The translations under genes and the position numbers were made by a program. From Pristionchus mayeri (taxonomy: Eukaryota; Nematoda; Chromadorea; Rhabditida; Neodiplogasteridae), in NCBI GenBank assembly GCA_036245805.1, contig BTRK01000001.1, forward strand, positions 14,694,001 to 14,758,000: a stretch of DNA of 64,000 nt. Reading direction: 5' to 3'. Numbering within the stretch: position 1 is the stretch's first letter; each line of letters begins with the position of its first letter. The notes beneath the pieces were generated by a model. That model saw only the letters and a program-made list of their open reading frames with translations. It was not told where the DNA came from and searched no databases. Of the stretch, positions 22,560-34,300 are shown piece after piece.

Positions 22560-24800
22560 TAGAGGATTTGTCGGCGAATTTGCTTCTCCGACCCCGAACT
22601 CACGTGGGCGCTCTTTCACAGAGACCTGCGTGCGGAACAAGTTGCGCATTCAAAACACCTTCCCCAAACGGCGTCGGGGCAGGATCTAGACTTGGCGATC
22701 GCCCAACGGCACCACATTCAACCAAATTGATTTCGTTGCTTCGCCCATCACAGCACGAGTTGTCAACTGTGGTGTCGTCGGAAACTTCCATTTCAACTCG
22801 GATCATCGCCTCGTCCGACTCGCCCTCTCTCTTCCCAACAAGGTGCGGCATAAAAGATGCAGGGAGCGACTGGTCTTCGATAAAGTCGCTTTTACTGCCA
22901 ATGCGAGTCTTCTCGCATCGATGCCCCTTGCTCGCCCGACCTCAGCCACAGACGCCTTTTACAAGATACAAGCGTTTGCAAAGACGGCTGCAACAAACTG
23001 TTGGAAGAAGAAGCAGTCCCCACCCTGGATCTCCCCTGCAACCCAAAACCTCCTGGCCCAGCGACATCTCCTTCGATCATTTCCACAATCCAATGTCGCC
23101 TTCTCCATCTCTTGCAAAATGGCCAGAACCAGCTCACGGATATCAAGAGAAGGAAAGAAAGCCAAGCGATAGAAGCAGTACGCAAAGGAAGAAGCATAGT
23201 CAAAGCAATGTTGAATCTTCACTCCTACCGCAAGAGACTTCAAGTTCCGGACCCAGTCACCGGTGCTCATTCACAAGTTGCAACTAAAACTGCGGTCCAA
23301 AGTTTCTTCGGGTCCATCTACCAGCCAGCCGTGCAGCTTCCTCTTGCCATTCCTTCCCAATCTATCGATTCTCTCCCTCCTTTCCTTCCTGATGAGACCT
23401 ATGATGCCCTCTCTCATCTCAAGTGTGGTCACTCTGCTGGTTCAGATGGTGTTCTCCCCGATATGCTCTACCATTCGAGAGCTCACCTTGCTCCATTCCT
23501 TTCTGATCTACTCAATCACCTAGTGTCTGGAGATCAAGTTCCTGAAGATATGGTCCAAGCTGTCGTCTCACTTCTACACAAGAAAGGGGACCCTTCCCTC
23601 ATCAATAACTTTCGACCTATCTCGCTACTCACCGTCACTCTCAAGACATGTACGCTGGTTTCCGCAGAGGACATAGCACTCTCGATAACCTTCACACCGT
23701 CAAACAGATTGTTGAACGAACACATGAGTTCGGTATTCCCTTGTACCTCGGTTTTGTCGACTTTCGCAAGGCGTTCGATTGTGTTGAGTGGAGTGCAGTC
23801 TGGCAAGCTCTCTGGACCTTCGGAGTACACCCCACACTGATCCATCTTCTGAGACGTTTGTACGAGTCATCCACCACAAGAATTCGAGTCAACGAGGAGT
23901 TCGTCGAAGTGAATGTGAGAAGAGGCGTCCGCCAAGGAGATACTCTCTCCCCCCAGCCTATTCAATGCCGTTTTGAGACAAGCAATGAACGACATAGACT
24001 GGGAGCAAGATGGACTGAGGATCGATGGAAGAAATTTAATCCACCTCGAATACGCTGACGACGTGGTTCTCGTTGCCAAGACACGCCCCGAACTTGAAAG
24101 AATGTTGCGGAAACTGATGGATTCATGTGCTCGTGTCGGATTGGAAGTTAACTCAGGAAAGACAGTGCTCCTTACATCATGTACAACAACCCGAGCCCCA
24201 ATCATCATCAATAATCAAGTGTTCAATTTCGCCGATTCTGCAACCTATCTTGGAGGAAGAATCTCCCTTCCCCTCGATCACCTGGCTGAAGTTGAACATA
24301 GGATTCGCTTGGGATGGTTCGCCTGGAGTAAATTGTCCCACCTCCTTTCCACAAGGTTGCTTCCTATGAAGACTAGACGACGACTATTTGAGAGCTGCGT
24401 CTCTTCTACAGTACTCTATGGGAGCGAGCTTTGGGCACTGAGAAGGAGAGACTTAGTGTGACGCAGCGTAAGATGGAGCGGAAAATGCTTGGAATCAGCT
24501 TACGAGATCGATGGAGGAACGAGAACATCCGCAAAGCGACCAACCTGCGCGACTGGAATGAAGAAGCGCTCAGAAGGAAGACTAAGTGGGCTCGGAAGCT
24601 GGGACGCATGGGACTTGACCAGTGGAGCCGCGCATCTACAGACTGGGTCCCTTACAACAAGACCCGCCCCCAAGGACAACCTAGAGCGCGATGGAAAGAT
24701 GACCTAAGAAGATCCCTTGGCGCGAACTGGTGGCATGCAACTGCCGAAGAATAGACCTATTCCTCATCTGGTGTTAATCGCCTGACGTGATAAACTTAGA
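22560..24800 (+). mobile_element. Defective RTE-like LINE (5'-truncated)
   Basis: Non-LTR retrotransposon. Near 22650-22840 one frame reads endonuclease motifs TWRSPNGTTFNQIDFV and NFHFNSDHRLVRLAL (the SDH motif), with a TAG replacing the codon before TW. Reverse transcriptase: GSDGVLPDMLY and FRPISLLTV (23440-23640), GFRRGHSTLDNLHTV, LGFVDFRKAFDCVEW and RRGVRQGDTLSP (23650-23955), then HLEYADDVVLVAKT with the catalytic YADD near 24047-24062. The C-terminal part has RDRWRNENIRKAT and WVPYNKTRPQGQPRARWKDD. Lesions: a deletion with frame change near 23640, a +1 shift in the C run near 23955, another shift near 24440. It sits between two scraps of the collagen 3' end. RTE assignment is from motif style. 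Confidence 0.85.
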
Positions 24801-24876
24801 GGAGGAAAAAGGTAGAGGAGGAATTAAGTGTGGTGGAGGTATTGGAAGAGAAAGTGAGGGGAATCTGCGAGGAAAC

Positions 24877-24954
24877 GTCTGACTCTCTCCAAACCACACG
24901 CTCTCTCGTCGATCAGAGTGAGCGAGAGAGTGCATGATATGGAGAGAGCAAGAC
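24877..24954. repeat. Hairpin element of the CTCTCTCG family (H2)
   Basis: GTCTGACTCTCTCC...CACACGCTCTCTCG pairs with CGAGAGAGTGCATG...GGAGAGAGCAAGAC. Located just downstream of the LINE. Confidence 0.65.
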
Positions 24955-24959
24955 CACTG

Positions 24960-25028
24960 CTCGAATCTGCCCCACGTACTGAGCCATCTATGGAGGAGAC
25001 TTCTTCGAGGATGGAACTAGATGATAGA
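24960..25028 (+). pseudogene. Second duplicated fragment of the collagen 3' end
   Basis: GAATCTGCCCCACGTACTGA, then GCCATCTATGGAGGAGACTT and CTTCGAGGATGGAACTAGAT, correspond to the collagen codons ICPKYCAIDGGVFFEDGTR with a stop and missense changes. Confidence 0.7.
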
Positions 25029-25880
25029 CTGAATTGTTGGTTGATAGAGAATGCTCGAATTTTGCACCTTGAATAGTGTTCTGGTAGAGAGATTAACTAC
25101 ACTTAGTGAAAGTGATTCCCAACTCTACATTCAGACCGACAAGCATTGGAGCAAAAACACAACTTTTTCAACGTCTAAAAGTGCACGTTAAGTGCGCTTT
25201 GTTTTTTGGACCGCTTGCGCTCAGTTTATTGCCGTACTTCGTCCCGATCATTCGATCAAGAATATATTAGGGGATGGCGCCGCAATAAACTGTCTCGTGC
25301 CTCTCTCATGATGCCTCTATGTTCTCTTTCGGTCCGTCCGGTATGGGAACAGAGAAGAGATCAATTACTCGCGAACCTTTTTAGCATATCTTTAGAAGAA
25401 AAACAACAAATTCTTGATTATACAAAATAATATTGAAAAGGAGATGCTTCACTTCATTTTATCAAAAATAGCGACACACATACTAAACTTTTACAAATAT
25501 GGTAAAAATAAACCGTGAAATTATTATTGAAATTGTCTTCAAACGACTGTCATTTGATCAATAGTCTGTATTGTAGCTTTGCATGTTGTCGTAGAATCTT
25601 TCCTGCAAAATGTAGCAATCGGTACCACACTGTGGCACTTGGATGATACCAGGTTGGTACCACAATCTATTCAAAATTGCTATGATTTTTTTCATATTTA
25701 CCCCATTTTTTCGGTCTAAAAAACTTTTTAACTCACTTATTGCTCCCGTTCAGATCTGAAATCCGGCAGGTGAGGAGACTCGTAACAAATCTGCAATTCA
25801 TCATCATCATATTTTTTGAAGAAGAAAAAGAAGAGTAGAGATTGTTTGAAGAGATTCTCAGTAACTAGCCAAAGCTTAGC
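25029..25880. other. Intergenic, nothing firm
   Basis: A plus-strand frame at 25206-25430 ends with RRDQLLANLFSISLEEKQQI and then a stop. I do not recognise it and it has no paralog here. The rest shows no repeat ends or conserved frame. Confidence 0.4.
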
Positions 25881-28704
25881 TCACGCTCTGTACGGAGTCA
25901 TGCAGTATAGAGTTATCGCTGGAGCGAACAAAGCCATGAAGGAGATACACTACAATTGCTCAGATTTTCCTCCATCTCTTGTGGCACTAGATCGAAGAGT
26001 GCTTGGGCACCGACTCGAATTTTGAATTCTAATTCGCAAAATAACCTCCGTCATTTGATATTACTTGATGTGATGATTAATACCCTAACATCGTCTGCAA
26101 CTGTGCACGACAAGTCAGGAGATGCATTTCTCGTTGTGGTTAGGACTCCACTCTGAGTTCCATATAAGCTTCAGAAATGTACCTCGGCCATGAAGTGTTC
26201 CTGCACTGGCGAGCAAGCAATTCCAAACTGGCAGGTCGCGTAGCTGACAACTGTCCCACTGAAGAATGCCGGCAGCAGGGCTTGGAGGGTGAGCACCTGC
26301 AAGTAAGAAAGCAAGGTATGCACTAGTGATGCCAAAACGGCTCGCGCTCTCCTCGTTTCACACGCTCTCTCGCCCTGTCTGACCGGCGAGAGAGCGTGTA
26401 AAACGAGGAGAGTGCGCGCCGTTTTGGCATTACTAGTATGCACTTATTTTAGATCGCAATCTTTCTGCTCATTTGAAGACGTTCCCTAATTGCTAGTGTA
26501 TGGGGTCCAAACACGCGAAATCCTCACCTTTGTTAGCGTCCTATGCATTTTCGCAGTCCGCTCGCTCATTTTCGCAGCGTGCTCCTTGAGCTTGGCGAGA
26601 ACCTTACAATTATTTTTTTGTATCAATATTTTTGCCTTTTTGAATCACCTTAAATGCATTTTGTATCGCATGTTTTCTTTATCGTACCTTTTTTCGAAGG
26701 GTGAAAATGGCCACAATAGTCGGCCCGCATGGTATTGTCATTGCCAGAATTGTGAACATTGTTTTCACTTTCAGAATGGAAATGTTTCCTGAAAGTCAGT
26801 TGAGATCTCGAATGTTTTGTCTCTCTCTTTGAGTTTCTCTATTGTCCATCATTTACCTACGCAAGCGGCTATGGAAATTAACGGAAACGGGGCACCATTT
26901 CTCACCTTCTACCACATATTCATCGAGATCGTATTCTGGTCGCAGCAATCTCAACTGTGCTCTGACCTCGTTCGAGTCATCGAGCGTGAATGCGAATGTT
27001 GTCTGAGGTGCACTAGTTATATGGGTGCTAGGTCGGATGAGATCCCATCGGATGATAACAACAAAAGTACCTCCAGTATTTCTCCAGTATTTCCACTTTA
27101 GGTTCTCGCACTATGAAAAAGTCTTGCGAAAATACATTATAGGGGTTCTCATCCGACGGTTACCATCCGACCTAGTACCGCTAATTGAGTCTCGTTTTGA
27201 GAGATCTGCACAATATTACGGTTTCTGTTCTATATTTCCATCACGTACGATATGCATATGCGAATATAAAAAAAATAACCAAAATTATAAAATTAGGTAT
27301 GAACACTGCTAGGCTGACGAAGAGAACAGCTTTATGGCTGGGAGGAGGCCTGAGAAAATAATAAAGTAACAGATGCAAAGTAATCACATGGAGGCAATAA
27401 AGACAAATGTTGTTCAGAAACTCGTGAGAGTATACTCACAGCATTATGCATGTGCTAAAGAATACAAAGATCTTCTTGATACAAGAAGCACATAAGCTTA
27501 CAGCAGAAATCGAGGATGCTCACCTTTCTAGAATGTACAACCGGTAGAAGAAGGAGAGTGCGATGAGAAAGAGGGACTGCGAACAGCATGATACCATGAC
27601 GGTGAACAGCGAATGGCATACGAACCCTTAATTGGGGAGTAGGTTGAAAGCGATTTGAATAGGGAAATGATACTTTAGGATCAGATCATATGTACAACAC
27701 ATTAGAGTTCGAAGTTCGGGCAACATTCTCTTCATTTAGCAATCTTTACCACAACTTGAAATGCCAAGATAATGTGGAGGAGAATAGAAGATTGCCAGAA
27801 TTTCGAGCTCGTGAGAGAGTTAAAAATCACTTTATGTCACCTGAGATTAGTCTGCATGGTCCGATATACGCGTATGCTAGCAACAGGCGTACCGGAATTG
27901 ATCTGGAGAAAAAGATTTTACGACTTCAAATGTTGCCATCGAAATTCAGGTTGTCTCTTCATTCTTGGCCCTTATAGTTCTCATCTGACCTAGTGCCGCG
28001 GAATAAGGAGCCAAATCCCGCATTTTGCACACTTGTTTTACATTAGTCTTCGGGGAAAGGGTATTTTCATTGAAGGAAGTTCATTCTATTTCGCCGTTCA
28101 GTTAGATGAGAGGGTGCAGCAGACTAAGGATAGCATTTCCCCCACGAGGCACTAGGTCGGATGAGAACGAAGACGTCATTCCACCTTTGCTATACCATAG
28201 CCAACTCTGGTATACACGACTTACCGCGCCATGCTCAGGAGCATACTTGAAGAACTCAATAGATCGATAATTGCGGAAAACATGAGCAAAACCTTGTAGG
28301 AACTGGAAAGGGAGAGTATTAAAGAAAACATTTGTCTTCACCACCAAAGTTAAAGAAGCGATGCCACGTTCTCTTTTTTATATATACATTTATATACTTT
28401 CTCGAGCTACTAGAGGGAGATAGTGTGTGAACTCGGCACTAGGTCGGATGAGAACTATCACCTCATTCCGTGTTTGATGTATCAAAGGCGGAATGACGTC
28501 ATAGTTCTCATCGGAGTGCCGTGAAATCAAGATACCGTTGCATCGATTCTCGAACACTAGTGCGCACCCCAAGCTGCTTGGCGATTTCAGCACAATTGCG
28601 AGTAGCAGAAAACAGTTGAAGACTACAGCTGAGGTATCGACGATTGAGTGATGAATGATCGATGCCAAGTCATGAGCGGGCAGTGGAGAAGGAAGATAAC
28701 GCAT
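25881..28704 (-). CDS. Seven-transmembrane chemoreceptor (SRH/STR-type)
   Basis: Nematode serpentine receptors of this group act in the cilia of sensory neurons and bind small chemicals. Ten exons (28704-28568, 28302-28225, 27902-27841, 27626-27524, 27349-27280, 27002-26906, 26788-26688, 26602-26528, 26296-26183, 25949-25881) join with consistent phases to 301 residues. Landmarks in order: helix 1 FNCFLLLAIVLKSPSSLG; YKVLLMFSAIIDLLSSSS; AYAYIGPCRLIS; CCSQSLFLIALSFFYRLYIL; AVLFVSLAVFIPNFIIL; loop LLRPEYDLDEYVVEG; MFTILAMTIPCGPTIVAIF; KMSERTAKMHRTLTK before helix 6; LTLQALLPAFFSGTVVSYA; and the C-terminal APAITLYCMTPYR. These are the hallmarks of the SRH/STR superfamilies; which subfamily is uncertain. 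No lesion is seen. MITEs and a hairpin lie in three introns. Confidence 0.88.
26322..26435. repeat. Hairpin element of the CTCTCTCG family (H3)
   Basis: ACTAGTGATGCCAAAACGGC...TTTCACACGCTCTCTCGCC is mirrored by GGCGAGAGAGCGTGTAAAAC...GCCGTTTTGGCATTACTAGT. It lies in a chemoreceptor intron (between exons 8 and 9). Confidence 0.75.
27026..27182. mobile_element. MITE of the CACTAGGTCGGATGA family, in chemoreceptor intron 5
   Basis: Left end GTGCTAGGTCGGATGAGATC followed by CATCGGATGATAAC; right end GTTCTCATCCGACGG and GGTTACCATCCGACCTAGTA. Located between exons 5 and 6 of the chemoreceptor. Confidence 0.7.
28434..28525. mobile_element. Compact MITE of the CACTAGGTCGGATGA family, in chemoreceptor intron 1
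   Basis: A complete 90-bp copy: GGCACTAGGTCGGATGAGAA at one end and TTCTCATCGGAGTGCCG inverted at the other. The inside pairs TCATTCCG...GTTTGATGTATCAAA...CGGAATGA. Confidence 0.75.
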
Positions 28705-29246
28705 CGTGTAACGATAATAATACTGCAAATTGAAAATGTAGTGGAGAACACATTTTACTGTGGAGAACACTGGAACTGCATATGATTTGGTGAAAAGCGT
28801 TACGTGTTAGATGAAAAGCTCGGAAGACAAATATCTTGATTGTTTGTTGTTCAAGTCAAGGAAAACTAAGAATTTCACATGGAATATGTGAAAGGAAACG
28901 GAGAACGGGAACAAATCGAGCGATAGCTACGGTTCGCGTGTAACAGTTACACAACAACCTTCTCTTAACCATATTTATGTAACACCTGTTAATGCATGGA
29001 AATGGGCTCCCTCGAGAACAATTATTTTTGCAAGGCTAGTTGCGAATACAAACATGGAAAAACAACTGCTTCCAATTATATCAAACTCGCATGATCATAC
29101 AACAATCTCTTTGCAATACAACTTAGATTTGTTAGCGTAATATAAAAATTTATTTAAATTAAAATAGTTTATTCAGTTACAATAACCACATTGCCGCTCC
29201 AGGTTTGCTTTTCGTAGAAGGTTCTTGTCGATAAAGAAACACGTAT
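28705..29246. other. Upstream region of the chemoreceptor, no feature recognised
   Basis: AT-rich stretch that should contain the chemoreceptor promoter. I see no promoter motif, repeat terminus or further exon. Confidence 0.4.
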
Positions 29247-29317
29247 TTCGTGATGGAGCTACGATAACACATCGTAAGTCCTCCAACATGTTCACGTTGC
29301 TCAGAAGTTTTACTCAT
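29247..29317 (+). pseudogene. Lone exon 5 of a third RBR-family paralog
   Basis: The frame FRDGATITHRKSSNMFTLLR then SFTHP matches exon 5 of both RBR genes (SRDGATVIHRRSDKMLTKLR, SMTHP at 33924-34016) and ends in the same place, CATCC followed by a GT donor. No other exon of this paralog is found nearby, so it is a relic. Confidence 0.65.
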
Positions 29318-29936
29318 CCGTGTGTAATCCTGAAATCGATTTAGAATAGATCTTTGTATTTGTACAAATGCTCTACGATGTGAGGACACGAACCATTTTG
29401 TGGATTCTGAGACGAATTTTATGAGGGATCCTCAAATAAGAATGTAATATCTCGCTGACTGACCGGTCAAGGGAGTACGTGGAGTGAAGAGTTTCCAATT
29501 CCTCCAATTCCGAACTCTAGGCGATGCTTGACCTATGAGAGAGTTCAGAAATGGAGAGAACGCCACCACTTGCCGACTCTGAAGCCAGCGCTAGGTGTGG
29601 TTTGTTGATCGCTGAGTCACGCTACACTCGCGTTTCCCCTCTTCCTCACCCGCCAATGTTGTGCAATACCTCCTCGCTACACACCCACTCGTGTTGCCAA
29701 GACGGCATGAGCCCTCCATATTTCGCGTGCTCTCTCGAAGATTTGAATCATCACTACTGCCCATCCGCTATAAGGGAAGTATTTAGCTCTTTTCTACTTC
29801 TTAAACGCAGTTTGATTCTATATTATTGGTAAATAGTTCCACAGTTTTATTAGAGCAGTCTTGCATTATCGGGTAGCACTATCCTTCTCGTTGACACGCG
29901 CGCTAACGTTCATATTTTGAAATACTTTGCATATTA
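29318..29936. other. Intergenic, nothing firm
   Basis: No exon of the RBR relic could be extended into this stretch. No repeat termini are seen. Confidence 0.4.
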
Positions 29937-31200
29937 TTAGGTTGAGCCTAATGTTTTGCGCGATTTTGACTAAAGTGCATCCTGATATCTAACATCGCTC
30001 GTTCTTGCCCAATCAACTCAGATCTTTTAATGCTAGATAGGGGCATTTATACTCTATTTAGCGCACACTATCATAGAACTGTCCTACCAAGGGAAATAAA
30101 ACAGCGATGCAGCAAACTTCTTCTGGCTAACTAACGACATTACTTTTCAAAGTATTATAATTTCTTTTATAACGGAGATAGGGCCCTATGTTAACGACAG
30201 TTTTAAAGCGTGACTGGCCTGTGTTATACTGGTAATGTTCAGACTGATCAGCCATTAGTGGCCTATTAGAAATATGGGCGGAATCAGAATTTGAGTTTTC
30301 ATGACAAATGTCAAGATAAGTTTTAGGGGTACTGTATCTATACCGACAGTTCTTGGGATTTCAATTATTCACGAATGTGAACTACCTATCTAGTACAAGC
30401 CAAAATTCCATTTGGGAAAGAATGCGGATCTCCATTCGTGAACGGGGTTTTTCGGATTTTAGGTGTCCAAAGTAAAACATCGAAATACACACGTTTGCCT
30501 TTTTTGTGCTAGCCACGTGGTTCGAAGGGCGGTTCTTTCTTGCTAAAATTAACGAACAACCCTTACTCTATCACTCGATAATTAGGAATATTGTGGAGGT
30601 CGCTACTATTTCTAGGGTGAACCGTGCCTAAAGACCCTCCATATCAGGGTTTTCGACATTTCATTGAAAAATAATTCAGGTGCAAATGTCACTTGTTTAG
30701 ATGAGAAAGCCAAGTGGGCTCTTAAATATCGTTGCAATAGAGAACCCTGTAAGTAATGATAACAGCGCCCATATGTAGCTGTCAGTCTGGTTAATCTGCG
30801 AAACAGGTGATTTGTGCGAGAGAACTCTGATTTTTTCAAGTCCCTGTGATTCATTGACCTATACGAAGCGTATACTGAATTCCACAGCTCTCTCTTTTTG
30901 GTACTAGGCAGTGCACGCCTCGGGCTACTGAATAAACTTTAGGAGCTTCTATCTAAAAAAATCTCGGCTAAGTACAGCAATTTAAAAGAAAATCAATATT
31001 TTTCTGAGAAATCCAAAGTTACGAAGACCTTGATTTCTCGCAAAGTAGAGTTATTTGCTCTAGTTAAAATATATTATTATATAGGGTGAACATGTCCCTA
31101 TATATCGACATCAGGACAACAGATGGTTATTTTAGCAAAAGAAACTGCTCGAACTCAAAGTTGAGAGCCAAGATCGCGCAAAACTTTAGCCTCAACCTAA
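29937..31200. mobile_element. Mariner-like element family B, copy 1
   Basis: The 1264-bp unit begins TTAGGTTGAGCCTAATGTTT and ends with the inverted repeat ...AAACTTTAGCCTCAACCTAA, flanked by TA on both sides (29935-29936, 31201-31202). TIR about 35 bp, reaching GCGCGATTTTGAC. It is colinear with 35273-36525. No intact transposase frame is visible. Confidence 0.88.
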
Positions 31201-31316
31201 TATTTTATCGCGCGCGTATTGTGTACATTTTCGCGTCGCGCGTTTACAAATATATTCCCGTATTACTTGACATGTTTCTTGTCGACAAAACTTCTTCTTT
31301 TCCTTCCCATTTGTAG

Positions 31317-34300
31317 ATGCACGAGAGTAAGCATCGTCGCAGGTTTCGGGTGATTCCCATATCGACGCTGCCTTCGATGATCAGAAAAGTAAGCATAATG
31401 TTTCCATATGTGTAACAAACACCGGGCGGTGTGGTGGTTAGGTTGCATTATGGTGAACTTTCATTATACATTTTTTTACTAATATTATATATGTGTATAC
31501 GTTTTTTCTCAAAAATCGATAGGGCTAGGGCACTAGGTCGGATGAGACCTGTTTCGTAATACTTTATCTGGTATCTCAAAAGCGCAATATGACGTCCTTC
31601 TCGAAGTAAACTACGTAGCAATGATACCATTTTTGACAGTTTTCCCAATGTGTTGTAAACCGATGATTAATCGAATATCAATTTTAGGATATTGCACATG
31701 ACGAGGCGTGCGATATCTACCCGTTCAAATATCAATATAGAATGCAGGAGTGGTTGACGGTTGCGTTGATTTTGCATTAATTTTATTGTTTTCTTATTTT
31801 TAATATATTTTTGAATCATTTCTCCTTCCCGCTGAATGTCTGAATCTCTGAACTAATCACTAATCTTTGCTCTATTTTTACCGACCCCCATTAGTTTTCG
31901 GCTTTTATAATAATGATAGTGATGATGACGATGGTGTATTCAGAATCGAGCAATGGTCTCGCTCTCTCCATATCATACACTCTCTCGCTCACTATGATCG
32001 ACGAAAGAGTGTGTGATGTGGAGAGAGTCAGATGATTCCTCTCAGAATCTCCAGCACCACAATAGTGCCGCGCTGTTCCGACCCGATGCTTTTGGGCTCC
32101 ACGATTATAACGTGGACTATTCGCTCAACAAGAAGAAGCGTTGGGCTCTACCTGATGAAATCGGAGCAAGAATTGAAGAGCTCCAGGTCCTTTTTGATTA
32201 GTTTCACATTTTGTGAACAGCACAACATTTGAGGTAAATGCATCCAAGAGTCATGCAAGTGAACTTGTTTTGATTCAAAACTTTTCGATTTGACAAATAT
32301 TCCATCGCAGGACCCATTTTGGAAGCTGCGAGTATCCGCTGCAGTTCGTTGTGAAGACAGAGCAGCAGGCGAATTGGGATGGTAGGTAATTGCGGTATTT
32401 CTAGGGTTCTCTTATTGGAATGGTTTTGAACCATTTTCAGATATGTTTCATGTTCGTTATATATATCAGGTTGTAACATAAGTTTTGTCGCGTCCAATCT
32501 CTTGTGCATTTTAACCTCAGAAATTCTTCGAATTAATTTAATCTCAATTTCGTTATTCATCATCAGTGAGGGCCTTCGTACTCTTTCTTACGCGCTTTAC
32601 TTCAGTCCTGTCAAGGCAGTTGAGGAGGCACATTAGTCAGACAAAGTTGTACTGAGATAAGAATTACAAATCATTTTCACGCATCAGCTCTTCTTGAAAA
32701 GGATAAATTATGCCGATTTTGTGTGATTTGCGTAAAGTACTACATATGTGCATAATTTTGAACCACTCACGGATAATGACAAACGAAAATCGTTCTAGAA
32801 ATGTAGACGAGTTTGTATAATGTGGATGGTTGGTGACGGTCGCGAAAACTTTCGCAAGCCGAATTTTCTTCTCAGTAGATATCCAGATCAAAATAGTGGT
32901 GGAATATAGTTCACCCAAAGTGGTCAGTGTGCAGACAAAGTTTGGGGTAGATTGGGTTCTGTTGAGATAAGTGGCTCCATTCAGAACGATGGTATGTAAA
33001 TTAAACTACTGAAATCGGCACTTTGTTCATATTCCTACCTCGCACACATGTTCAATATCTGATTTGTTGTGTCCATCCGAACCATAAACCCTTCCCTTAC
33101 TAGTATCTACTTGGGATAAGTTTGGAAATAAATAGCTTTTGAATGACAATCTTTAATTCGAAACACCTAAACTTGCAAATTTTGGTAAAATTGTGCGCGA
33201 ATTGAATTAATAAAAATTCAAATTTCCCACAAGTGGAGTGTTCTTTCTCTCACTTGTTTAATGATAAATTATACCTCCATGAGTGGTAATTGAACGCACT
33301 TATGTTAGTCACTGTTGTTGCAATTCTGGATTCAGAGGAGTTGGTCAAGTTGGCTACGAATCTGCGGCTAACCTTACACTCAGTGAAGTATATCTTTGAT
33401 TCCGCTCAACATAGCACCATATCTGGCGTATATTTTGAAAGAGAATTGACGGGGTATATCACCATGCTGTAGAAGTTTGGTTCATTATTCATCTCTGCGA
33501 ACTAGCACCCGATCAAACGAATTAATAAAATCTGCACCAAATTTAAATCAGTTCATATTAATATTTTTCGCATAGCCAGCGTGCGCAGTTCAGCTCTACC
33601 CTATGGTTTGAATGTGCATGAACACCCCAAACATATACTAGGAGGTCAGGCATTGATAATGTTTGAGAAGTATCCTTCATGGAAATATTGTGAACCTCCG
33701 AAATGCGACAAAACATGTTACAACCTAATAGTAGCGAGCATGACACATATCTGAAAATGAAACAAAACTATTCCAATAAGAGAACCTTAGTCATTTCCTC
33801 GGAAATTCTTGCATTCAATGACCACACTTAAAGGCCAACTTCTCCATTTGTTCTTATTTTAAGGATCTTACTGCTTTGGCGATAAAGATTAAATATTGCT
33901 GATAATCAATCAGTACAATTTAGCCTCCAGTATGATTCGGTCTCTCGCGATGGAGCGACGGTAATTCATCGCAGATCCGACAAGATGCTTACGAAGCTCA
34001 GAAGTATGACGCATCCGTGAGTTCTTCTACATTTGGTTTAGAGTCGTTGCTTACGTTTTCGAAACAAACTTTTTGTGCCCAATAACTATAAATTTATTAA
34101 ATATTTCAGCAATCCTCTCCCACCACGAAAGAAGGGCGAACTTCGGCCTCGAGAGCGGAGGGACCGACAAGGTCCGAATATCCATTTCGACGAGAATGAT
34201 GAGTATCCGGTGAATTCATTGATTTTTTCGTCAATATATTTGTAATAATATTTTACTTTTATATGCAAAAAAAGGCTTAACTTTATCGAGTTATAATGGA

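Noticed and set aside
22556..23287. 243-residue open frame in the LINE
   Set aside because: It is a shadow frame; the motifs of endonuclease and reverse transcriptase lie in other frames of the same DNA.
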